Shown: piece by piece, positions 34,897 to 41,296 of the stretch | Layout: each line of letters starts with the position of its first letter | How positions within the stretch are numbered: the stretch's first letter is position 1 | DNA from: Sulfobacillus sp. | Lineage (GTDB): Bacteria > Bacillota > Sulfobacillia > Sulfobacillales > Sulfobacillaceae | Assembly (NCBI GenBank): GCA_027309085.1 | Contig: DAIDDL010000008.1 | Coordinates: 28,272 to 92,271, forward strand | Length of the DNA stretch: 64,000 bases | Direction: 5' to 3' | Made by a program: the position numbers and the translations under genes | Notes under the pieces: generated by a model | The model's database searches: none | Told to the model about the DNA's origin: nothing | What the model saw: the letters and a program-made list of their open reading frames with translations, nothing else

Positions 34897-35007
34897 TCAC
34901 GCACGCAATAAATTACGTAGGAGACGAGAGCACTCGGGAGAGCACAGCGCGTTCACTGAATCGATTGTAATGGTCTGACTTCTATGGCCTCCAGGGTCTG
35001 TATTCAC
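34897..35007 (-). CDS. Possible 36-residue leader peptide between riboswitch and transporter
   Basis: A GTG at 35007 lies 8 nt after a perfect AAGGAGGG and opens a frame of 36 codons ending in TGA at 34897, 33 nt before the transporter start. It contains two prolines (DPGG, SPEC) and ends in Arg/Leu-rich residues. Its strong ribosome site suggests it is translated. It might tune transporter translation or merely keep ribosomes on the leader; it could also be fortuitous. Confidence 0.35.
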   Translation of the reverse strand: MNTDPGGHRSQTITIDSVNALCSPECSRLLRNLLRA

Positions 35008-35040
35008 CCGCGTTCCCTCCTTATAATGGAACTTCTCCAT

Positions 35041-35071
35041 AAAAATATCCTCTTTGCCTGAACAAGAGGAT
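35041..35071 (-). terminator. M-box expression-platform terminator
   Basis: Read on the minus strand, ATCCTCTT (35071-35064 complement) pairs with AAGAGGAT over a 9-nt loop, followed by ATTTTTAT. The 5' arm ATCCTCTT can instead pair with AGGGGGAT, the 3' strand of riboswitch P1, giving a mutually exclusive antiterminator. High magnesium should hold P1 and allow termination. Confidence 0.85.
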
Positions 35072-35092
35072 GGCGCGCGAAAAAATTACGCA

Positions 35093-35256
35093 ATCCCCCT
35101 GGTGGAGCTTCGGCACTGCATCACGTGAGAACTCGGTAGAGTTCAGCCACTTTGGAAGAAGCCTTAATCCGGCAACTTCTGGTCTACTCCTTAGCGTCTT
35201 TAGACGGTTCGGAGCAGTGGCCTGTGTTGATGCAGACGCCTCGCCTAACGAGGATA
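35093..35256 (-). promoter_or_regulatory. M-box (ykoK leader) magnesium riboswitch aptamer
   Basis: On the minus strand the sequence carries the M-box core in order: CGTTAGGCGAGGC, then CCACTGCTCCGAACCGTC, then AAAGACGCTAAGGAGTAGACC, and near the end GATGCAGTGCCGAAGCTC. P1 forms between ATCCTC at the 5' end and GGGGAT at the 3' end. M-box RNAs compact on binding several magnesium ions and shut off magnesium uptake genes. It precedes the NRAMP-related transporter and lies just after a strong promoter. Confidence 0.93.
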
Positions 35257-35279
35257 TCAATTAACTTCTTTCTTACCTC

Positions 35280-35309
35280 ACTATATGCTCCTAAGCGGCC
35301 GTGTGTCAA
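35280..35309 (-). promoter_or_regulatory. Promoter of the M-box transcript
   Basis: On the minus strand, TTGACA (35309-35304) and TATAGT (35285-35280) are spaced by 18 nt. Transcription would start near 35273, about 17 nt before the riboswitch aptamer. Confidence 0.78.
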
Positions 35310-36105
35310 TGGCCAAGTATGCTATCGCGAGAAAAAAACGGATAATAGGTTAAAATGCTTCATAAACGGGCTGCTGTTGTCCAAAACGATGAATTTTGAC
35401 CTTTTTTATGGAGTGACAGGGGACTCTTTCGGGTCCTATGTTCTTTAATTTTCAGGTGGGTGAATTCTAGGATCAAGAGCAAAGATGTTGGACACACCAC
35501 ATTGAGCAGTCCGCCGCCATGCGGCAATGGGGGGTCTATTGTCCTTCCGGGAACAAGCGGCCATGATGAAGTGGGAACTGCTTTGAACACAATGGCCGCG
35601 CATTCCATCTCACAGACAGGCCTGGCAGAGTCCGTCTGTGAGATCGGCTGATTCCTGCAGGCACAAGCAGCAAAGGCCGATTCTGCTTCAAGTATTTCCC
35701 CCGGGTTGAACATAACGCCTGCGCATTCCCCTTCTTAGGCGATAGCCAAGAGGGGGTCAAGCGGGCCAGCCCACAAGGCTAGACCAGCCCTAAATTTTTG
35801 TTCTACTATAAGGGCATAGGGCCGGAACGGTCCGAATCGACGCATGGGGAGATCCAGCATAAGACGCACGCAGCCTAACGGCTCGGCGCAGCGGTCGTAG
35901 AACCAGGAACTTCCGGGAGTGATCCCAGAAACCCCTGCCTCAACCCGTATGGGTTAGGCGGCGGGAGAGTTCATGAATAGCTCGAAGACGTCATTGAGCA
36001 AATAGCTTCCCGAATGATTGGATACGTGTGCCGCTTTTGCTTTGCTGGCTGCCCAATAGGCCGCCGCTTGGATGGAAAGCCCAAACAGTTTCCCGGTTCA
36101 GGCGA
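35310..36105. other. Large intergenic region with hairpins and a relic element end
   Basis: About 800 bases with no supported gene. An 11-bp perfect hairpin lies at 35607-35644 (ATCTCACAGAC with GTCTGTGAGAT, loop 16). From about 35850 to 35976 the sequence resembles the folded right end of a TnpB element (see separate entry). The rest is unassigned. Confidence 0.5.
35850..35976 (+). mobile_element. Orphan right-end/omega-RNA-like remnant of a TnpB element
   Basis: The tail AAACCCCTGCCTCAACCC, then GTATGGGTTAGGCGGCGGG, folds as CCTGCCTCAACCC with GGGTTAGGCGG and matches the style of the intact element's end at 12553-12582 (GAAGCCCCTGCC...GGCATGGGG). Upstream, CCTAACGGCTCGG (about 35873-35885) also recalls the stretch after tnpB at 12481. 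No tnpB frame is left, so this is a decayed copy or a non-autonomous derivative that may still give a guide-like RNA. Confidence 0.45.
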
Positions 36106-36137
36106 AATAAGGGCCGCCGAATTTGGCGGCTCTTATT
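36106..36137 (-). terminator. Terminator of the second NRAMP gene
   Basis: A 13-bp stem (AATAAGGGCCGCC with GGCGGCTCTTATT, one G-T pair) around a 6-nt loop, 39 nt past the transporter stop. On the minus strand the stem ends in CTTATTTC, a weak U-rich tail. Confidence 0.72.
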
Positions 36138-36175
36138 TACTTCATGGGTCCTGACCGTGCGGACTGCGAGCGGGC

Positions 36176-37432
36176 CTAGAGGCTAACCCCTATCATGTAG
36201 AGGCCAAAGGCCATCACAACGCTGGAAAGGACCCACACCACGACCCGGTAGCCCCCGTGCATGCGGTGCTCGGCCGGGAGCGCCTTCGATTCCAGCAGCA
36301 GGAGGAAGCCGAGAACAATGGGTAGCAGCATGGCGTTCATCACTTCCACATCGATGGTGAGCTGGACCAGGTCGATGCTGGCGATCACCATGATGGCACC
36401 GGTCACATGCGCTAGCGTGTAGATGATGTAAAATCCTGGAGCCTCACGAAACCGGTGGTTCAAACTGTGCTTCATCCCAAAAGCTTCCCCAATGCCCCAT
36501 GATCCGGCTATTGAGGCGACAAGGGCGGCGACGAATCCAGCCCCCAGGATTCCAGCGCCGAAGATGATTTTTCCAGCAGTAGCCCCCATCACAGATTTCA
36601 GGGCATCAGCGATTTGCACAATCGACTGCAGAGAACTTATCTTGTCATGGCCTAGAGTGGCGGCGGCTGTCAGCACCACCGCAATCATCAGGAACTGCGT
36701 GATGACGGAGCCAATACCGGTATCCCAGCGCGCTGCCCGGATGTGCGAGCCATCCCAGTGTTTGTCAATAATCGCGCCCTGTTGGTAGAAGATCATCCAG
36801 GGCATGATGACGGCGCCGACGTTTGCGGCAAGGAGGAACACATAGCCAGATTGGTTTAGGGGCATGTTCACGAGACCGTGGACAACGAGTCCGAATTTTG
36901 GGTGAGCCAAAATGGCCGTGACAAAAAATGCCAATTCCAGACTGCCTAAAGTGATGCCAATCCATTCAACGCGCTGGTAACGTCCTGACACCCCAATGGC
37001 GATGAGCGCGGCGGTCGCGATGCCTACGCTGAGCCATGGCGGCAATCCGACGAGAGTCCCGACCCCGGCGATTCCGGAAAACTCTGTGATCAATGCCCCC
37101 ACCACAGACAGAAATAGGGTAGACACGGACAGCCACGCCCACCCCCGGCCAAAACGCTCCCGGATCAGCTCCCCATGTCCCTTGCCTGTATAAATGCCGA
37201 GGCGGACGGTCATTTCCTGAATGATAAATAGCATGGGAATCAGAATCAACTGCGGCAGTACCATGCGGTAACCCCATTGCACCCCGGATTGCGCAGCCGT
37301 GACAACACTTCCCACATCGGTGTCCGCCAGCATCACCATAATACCCGGACCAAACAGCAGGGAGTAGCGCATAAGTCGGCGGTGCCAGGGAGAGGGGCGG
37401 GAGAGTTCTGGAGACTTGGCTTGATTGTTCAC
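36176..37432 (-). CDS. NRAMP-family divalent metal transporter (probable Mn/Fe)
   Basis: A 418-residue protein with 11 hydrophobic segments; a GTG at 37432, 8 nt after GGGAG, is the best start. Helix 1 reads ADTDVGSV, again not the classical DPGN, but helix 6 keeps the soft-ligand Met: VIMPWMIFYQQ. The upstream Fur-type box (37495-37515) points to iron or manganese control rather than magnesium. It is a divergent paralogue of the transporter at 33526 (shared QEMTVRLG and other blocks). Confidence 0.8.
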   Translation of the reverse strand: MNNQAKSPELSRPSPWHRRLMRYSLLFGPGIMVMLADTDVGSVVTAAQSGVQWGYRMVLPQLILIPMLFIIQEMTVRLGIYTGKGHGELIRERFGRGWAWLSVSTLFLSVVGALITEFSGIAGVGTLVGLPPWLSVGIATAALIAIGVSGRYQRVEWIGITLGSLELAFFVTAILAHPKFGLVVHGLVNMPLNQSGYVFLLAANVGAVIMPWMIFYQQGAIIDKHWDGSHIRAARWDTGIGSVITQFLMIAVVLTAAATLGHDKISSLQSIVQIADALKSVMGATAGKIIFGAGILGAGFVAALVASIAGSWGIGEAFGMKHSLNHRFREAPGFYIIYTLAHVTGAIMVIASIDLVQLTIDVEVMNAMLLPIVLGFLLLLESKALPAEHRMHGGYRVVVWVLSSVVMAFGLYMIGVSL

Positions 37433-37494
37433 GGCAGACACTCCCAGCGGCAATAGACGTTACCGAAGTTTCACGAAACCCCAGCGATACACAA

Positions 37495-37515
37495 TGATAA
37501 TGTAAATCATTATCA
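37495..37515 (-). promoter_or_regulatory. Fur-family operator
   Basis: TGATAATG (37495-37502), a 5-nt spacer and CATTATCA (37508-37515) form a perfect dyad; the inner 19 bases match the GATAATGATAATCATTATC Fur consensus at 17 positions. It lies 63 nt upstream of the second NRAMP gene. MntR or Zur are less likely from the sequence but not excluded. Confidence 0.8.
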
Positions 37516-37850
37516 TCACGATAAGTACTGCAAAAATCCGCATCATGTACCGCAAGCCTTCTGGCATCCCCACCACTATACCATGGGGAGAGGGGAATCG
37601 GGATTAGGCGCCCCATCTTAGGGTTTCCATTGCGACGCAATTGGATCATGACGATTATCGCCATGATTGGGCCAATAACCCATGGCCTGGCTCCCGCGGC
37701 CTCATGCGGCAGGTTTTGGGTGCGATGTTACTTATTGGGGCTTGCCGCATAAGATACAGCGGGGAGAGGTGGAGATTTCCGGTCGTTGTTATAAATCGGC
37801 TGCATATGGGCAACATTAAACCAATGCCGGATGCGGGGAGTCGATGAGTG
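37516..37850. other. Intergenic region
   Basis: About 330 bases between the Fur box and a possible small gene. Short frames exist but show no ribosome site or protein-like composition. Nothing else is recognised. Confidence 0.4.
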
Positions 37851-38033
37851 ATGGACAAGCGAAACCGTCTGACCAAGAGTCTTCTGTGGATTAGTGAAAC
37901 GACAGGGCTGTCAGCCCAGGCGGCCATTCATGCCCTGGCCCTAGAAAAACGGGGTGTTGCCAGCAGTGACGAAGAGGGGCTGGAGGACCAACCCAGCGAT
38001 GATCCAGGTCCGGGTCCTTTGGAGGGCAACTAG
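37851..38033 (+). CDS. Possible small acidic protein
   Basis: A 60-residue frame from an ATG at 37851 (a GTG directly precedes it). The N-terminal 33 residues look like a helix-turn-helix-sized unit (LTKSLLWISETTGLSAQAA), followed by a Gly/Asp/Pro-rich acidic tail. GGGGAG lies 10 nt upstream. No family recognised; about 250 nt of empty sequence follows. Confidence 0.35.
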   Translation: MDKRNRLTKSLLWISETTGLSAQAAIHALALEKRGVASSDEEGLEDQPSDDPGPGPLEGN

Positions 38034-38283
38034 CAGTTTGCGGGCAATATTTTCCGCACCATCCTGAGATTTTCTTCTATGACCTGCAGCCTTCTTGCAT
38101 CATGTCTCCTGTGGGTTTTCCCCTATGAGCATGCCCTCAACTTTCCGCAGCACGTGATCCCATAAACGTTCTCCGCTGTCGATATTTGCGAGATTCAGCC
38201 ATTCTTAAGCTCTGGATTGGGTCAGTGAATTGACGGCGCCAATTGGAATCAGTAACGTAGACACATTGGGGGAATGTGGTGAC

Positions 38284-39249
38284 ATGGATACGGTCAGCGT
38301 GGTGATTCCGATCTACAATCAAGCCGATCTCGTAGGTCGCGTCATCGAGTCCCTGGTCGCCAATACACGGCATCCACATGAAGTCATCATCGTGGACGAT
38401 GGGTCCACCGATGATGTGGAGTCCAGCATTGAACCGTACAAGGAGACACTCCCTTTTGCCCTCCGCCTGCTCACAGTCCCGCATGCGGGCCCTGGCCGGG
38501 CCCGCCAGGCTGGGTGGCAGGCAGCGCAGACCGATGTGGTAGCTTTTACGGATGCGGATGCCGTGCCGTCTTGTGACTGGCTGGAGCGGGGCATGCAGGA
38601 ATTTACCGACCAAAATGTGGGAGGAGTCGAAGGGGCGGTCGAGAGCGGCGGCGCCCCGACCATTTTTACTCACCAAGTGCACAATTATTTTGGCCGGCAA
38701 TTTATGACGGCCAACATGTTTTACCGCCGGTCAGTCATTGAGGAGGTCGGGGGATTTAAATCGCCCTACCGTGAAGATTCGGATCTGGCCTTTTCGGTGC
38801 TGGAAGCGGGATACCGCATTGTGTTTGCCCGCGATGTGGTCGTGTTTCACCCGTCGAGACAAGAAACCTGGCGGTTCTACTTTTCCAAGGCCAACCGCAA
38901 GCGGTATGAAGGGCTTTTATTTCGCAATCATCCTCAAATTGCCCCGCAGTACATTCCGCGTTTCCAGCCCACGGAACTATTGATTATTTTCGGAGAATTG
39001 ATGGTGCTGCTGGGCCTGGCCTTCGGACCGTGGTCACTCGTCATTGGATTACTCAGCCTGCTGGTTGGATTGCCCAAGCGGCTGGCGGATTGGCTGGACG
39101 GCCGGCAGTACAGCGCACGGGACTACATGATTGCGTGGCTGATGACCTTGATTCTGGTACCGGTGGAGTTCTATTATCATTGGTTGGGGATACTAAGGCC
39201 GCCGCCGGTTCCCCAAGAATTGCGACAGCCCGCCGTAAAAGTTGAGTGA
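38284..39249 (+). CDS. Family 2 glycosyltransferase with C-terminal membrane segments
   Basis: A 321-residue protein; ATG at 38284. The GT-A fold is clear: VSVVIPIYNQ at the start, VDDGSTDD near 38, and the metal-binding DADA in AFTDADAVPSC near 90, with REDSDLAF near 163 as the acceptor-side motif. Two or three hydrophobic segments near residues 235-305 anchor it to the membrane. It likely builds an extracellular or cell-wall glycan. The next gene is a second, smaller glycosyltransferase-like protein. Confidence 0.85.
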   Translation: MDTVSVVIPIYNQADLVGRVIESLVANTRHPHEVIIVDDGSTDDVESSIEPYKETLPFALRLLTVPHAGPGRARQAGWQAAQTDVVAFTDADAVPSCDWLERGMQEFTDQNVGGVEGAVESGGAPTIFTHQVHNYFGRQFMTANMFYRRSVIEEVGGFKSPYREDSDLAFSVLEAGYRIVFARDVVVFHPSRQETWRFYFSKANRKRYEGLLFRNHPQIAPQYIPRFQPTELLIIFGELMVLLGLAFGPWSLVIGLLSLLVGLPKRLADWLDGRQYSARDYMIAWLMTLILVPVEFYYHWLGILRPPPVPQELRQPAVKVE

Positions 39250-39293
39250 GTTAAACCAAGGGAGCAGTAAGTGGGACTGAAGGAGTGGGGTAT

Positions 39294-39881
39294 GTGGTGA
39301 AGGTGGCAGTAACGATTCCCACCATGGGGGCCTCGCATCTGGTAGATACGCTGGCCAGTTTGCCTGCGGGGTTGCCTCTTTATCTGCGGGACAACCGCGA
39401 AGACAACTGGGGCGTGGCGAAGAGCTGGAATTGGGGAATCCGCACGGCGTTGCAGGACGGGGCCAGCTATGTGCTGGTGCTGAACGACGATGTGCGGCTC
39501 GCGCCAGATTTTATTGACCGCTTGATTGAAGATTTGCAACGGGATGATGTGATCTTGGCTAGCGGGAGACCGGATCACGTGGAGGCGAGCGATTCCGGGA
39601 GGCGCTTGGCTATGAGCGCTTTCTTGTGTGATCACCGCCTATTTGATGAAATCGGGGAGTTCGACGAATCATTCTGGCCAGCGTATTTCGAAGATGACGA
39701 TATGCTGCACCGCATTAAGGCGAGCAACCGCTGGAAAACCTGGTTCGACAGTCAGGCGGTTTTTCACCACTGGGTTAGCTCCACCGTCAGCCAATTCCGC
39801 AACCTCCGGCGCATGAACCGGAGTTACTTTAAGAAAAATCGCGAGCGATTTTTCTTAAAGTGGGGCTATTACCCCGACTAG
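39294..39881 (+). CDS. Family 2 glycosyltransferase-like protein
   Basis: A 195-residue protein beginning with GTG GTG AAG at 39294, 8 nt from AAGGAG. It has the GT-A pattern KVAVTIPTMG, a VLNDDVRLAPDF segment (the DxD region), and YFEDDDMLHRIKA, as in rhamnosyl- and N-acetylgalactosamine-transferase relatives. Shorter than usual and without membrane segments. The last 20 codons contain a perfect 17-bp inverted repeat (see the repeat entry). Likely partner of the preceding gene. Confidence 0.75.
   Translation: MVKVAVTIPTMGASHLVDTLASLPAGLPLYLRDNREDNWGVAKSWNWGIRTALQDGASYVLVLNDDVRLAPDFIDRLIEDLQRDDVILASGRPDHVEASDSGRRLAMSAFLCDHRLFDEIGEFDESFWPAYFEDDDMLHRIKASNRWKTWFDSQAVFHHWVSSTVSQFRNLRRMNRSYFKKNRERFFLKWGYYPD
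39826..39861 (+). repeat. Perfect 17-bp inverted repeat inside coding sequence
   Basis: ACTTTAAGAAAAATCGC at 39826-39842 and its exact complement at 39845-39861 are separated by GA. It encodes the end of the glycosyltransferase (YFKKNRERFFLKWG) and finishes 20 nt before the stop. The AT-rich arms differ from the surrounding sequence. Confidence 0.9.
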
Positions 39882-40233
39882 AACACGGTGGACATTCCGA
39901 TTTTCTGGATTTCGGCAATGGCGCTGACCATGCAACCGCGGCAGTGATATGGTTCGGCTGCCGCAAGATGGCATAGGGGGATTGCGGCTGACGGCTGTGC
40001 GTCTGGTCCTTAAGAATCGCTGCCGCGAGAATATCAGTGCATGCCTGCGGATTGAAAGACACTGCGGTGGCGCCACATACGCCGTGTGCTCCACTGCCAT
40101 GTTCTCGCCCTTAAGACGCGTCGTGCCGGTGCTCTGGGGCAAAGCACATAACCAATCAGTCCATGCGTCCCTCCAGTGAGGGAATTTTTTTACCCTATAG
40201 TTAAGCAATCTGGCAGTGATGGTGCAGATGTGC
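39882..40233 (+). other. Intergenic region with an intrinsic terminator
   Basis: No gene is supported in about 350 bases. At 40168-40191, TCCCTC-cagt-GAGGGA is followed by ATTTTTTT, a good intrinsic terminator for transcripts from the left. The toxin-antitoxin promoter would lie just after it, with CATACT at 40234-40239 as a possible -10 box. Confidence 0.6.
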
Positions 40234-40265
40234 CATACTGTGTACACGGAGGTGTACACAGTATG
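40234..40265 (+). promoter_or_regulatory. 14-bp palindrome covering the antitoxin start (operator/RNA hairpin)
   Basis: CATACTGTGTACAC (40234-40247) pairs perfectly with GTGTACACAGTATG (40252-40265) around GGAG. The loop GGAG with the next G is the ribosome binding site, and the antitoxin ATG (40263) lies in the right arm. It is probably the autoregulatory operator of the Phd-type antitoxin; in RNA it could also hide the start codon. Confidence 0.8.
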
Positions 40266-40556
40266 CGCATTGTAACGGTGCGGGATCTCAGAACACAGAC
40301 TCGCCGCATGGGTGAATGGCTGTCCGGGGGAGAAGCAGTGGTGGTGACCTCGAACGGTAAACCCATCGCTGTTCTCTCGCCGGTTACGGAAGATACCGTC
40401 GAATCCGAAATCACCGCTTTGAGGCAGGTGCGCGCTGTTCGTGCATTAAGCGCCTTGCAGCAAAGGGCCCACACACTCGGATTGGATAAGTTGTCTGAAG
40501 AGGACATCGATGCGGAAATTTCCGAGGTCCGGAAGGAACGGACAGGTCGTGAGTAA
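40263..40556 (+). CDS. Phd/YefM-type antitoxin
   Basis: A 97-residue protein starting inside the palindrome. Residues 1-50 (MRIVTVRDLRTQTRRMGEWL and VTSNGKPIAVLSPV split over the fold) match the Phd N-terminal DNA-binding domain. The acidic/basic helical tail (residues 60-97) would wrap and neutralise the toxin. Its stop overlaps the toxin start by 8 nt. Confidence 0.83.
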   Translation: MRIVTVRDLRTQTRRMGEWLSGGEAVVVTSNGKPIAVLSPVTEDTVESEITALRQVRAVRALSALQQRAHTLGLDKLSEEDIDAEISEVRKERTGRE

Positions 40557-40968
40557 TTTTCACAACCTATTGGTGATTGATACCAACGTGATAGTGTCAG
40601 CCTTGCTGAAGGCGGATAGTCTTCCAGCTGCGGTCTTGCGATCGGTTCTGAATGGTGATGCATTGATGGCTCATGATTCCCGAATTTTACTGGAGTACCG
40701 CGACGTGCTGGCTAGACCGAAGTTTGGCTTTTCACCAGTGTTGGCCGAGCACTTGCTGAGATATCTGGAAGACGTGGGAATCGTGGTGGTCGCGTCACCG
40801 CTCAGGGTTTCATTGCCGGATCCAGATGACACGAAGTTCCTGGAAGTCTGCATAGCGGCTGGGCCAGCTGCACGGCTTGTCACGGGGAATAACAGGCACT
40901 TTCCCGTGGAATCTCGGCATGATGTTCACGTTGTGACCCCCCGTGAATGGTTGGAGCAATTACCGTAA
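40549..40968 (+). CDS. PIN-domain toxin (COG1569 type)
   Basis: A 139-residue protein from a GTG at 40549 overlapping the antitoxin stop. PIN acidic residues are visible: Asp in LLVIDTNVIVSALL near 9, Glu in HDSRILLEYRDVL near 43, and Asp in LPDPDDTKFLEVC near 86, followed by LVTGNNRHF. PIN toxins are magnesium-dependent ribonucleases. The pair forms a type II toxin-antitoxin module. Confidence 0.83.
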   Translation: MSNFHNLLVIDTNVIVSALLKADSLPAAVLRSVLNGDALMAHDSRILLEYRDVLARPKFGFSPVLAEHLLRYLEDVGIVVVASPLRVSLPDPDDTKFLEVCIAAGPAARLVTGNNRHFPVESRHDVHVVTPREWLEQLP

Positions 40969-41076
40969 AGTCTTGAGTGCCGCCCGTTCCCGTGATGAAA
41001 GGGGCGTGGGATAATAAACATGCTCCGTGAGGCTTAGTGGCCCATTCGCTTAAATCCCAAATCATGATGTTCTTAC

Positions 41077-41132
41077 GCTGCCCCCTACCCACTACGGTGT
41101 GAGCGCTTGCACCGTAGTGGGTAGGGGGCAGC
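41077..41132. repeat. 23-bp perfect inverted repeat, 10-nt loop
   Basis: The arm at 41077-41099 (GCTGCCCCCTACCC then ACTACGGTG) is matched exactly by 41110-41132. No T-run follows on either strand and no gene overlaps it. It sits in the 328-nt gap between the PIN toxin and ylbJ. Confidence 0.93.
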
Positions 41133-41237
41133 CGAACGGTGGGCACGGCGACATTATGAGAATCACGCACTCCGCCCAGCGCGTCCGCAGCATTTGTCCC
41201 GGCGATTGGCGGTATTCTCGCATGGGTAGGCCCACTG

Positions 41238-41266
41238 GAATACGTGTCCTTTCTGGGACATAGCAT
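41238..41266 (+). promoter_or_regulatory. Possible sigma-E-type sporulation promoter
   Basis: GAATAC at 41238-41243 and CATAGCAT at 41259-41266, spaced 15 nt, resemble the sigma-E -35 (ATA core) and -10 (CATACAAT-like) elements. ylbJ of Bacillus is made in the mother cell under sigma-E. The spacing is slightly long, so this is tentative. Confidence 0.35.
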
Positions 41267-41296
41267 CAAGGGAAGTCCCATGACGAGGTGGCGCCA

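Noticed and set aside
35360..35760. Short overlapping frames in the large intergenic region
   Set aside because: No ribosome sites, several overlapping alternatives and poor composition; treated as noncoding.
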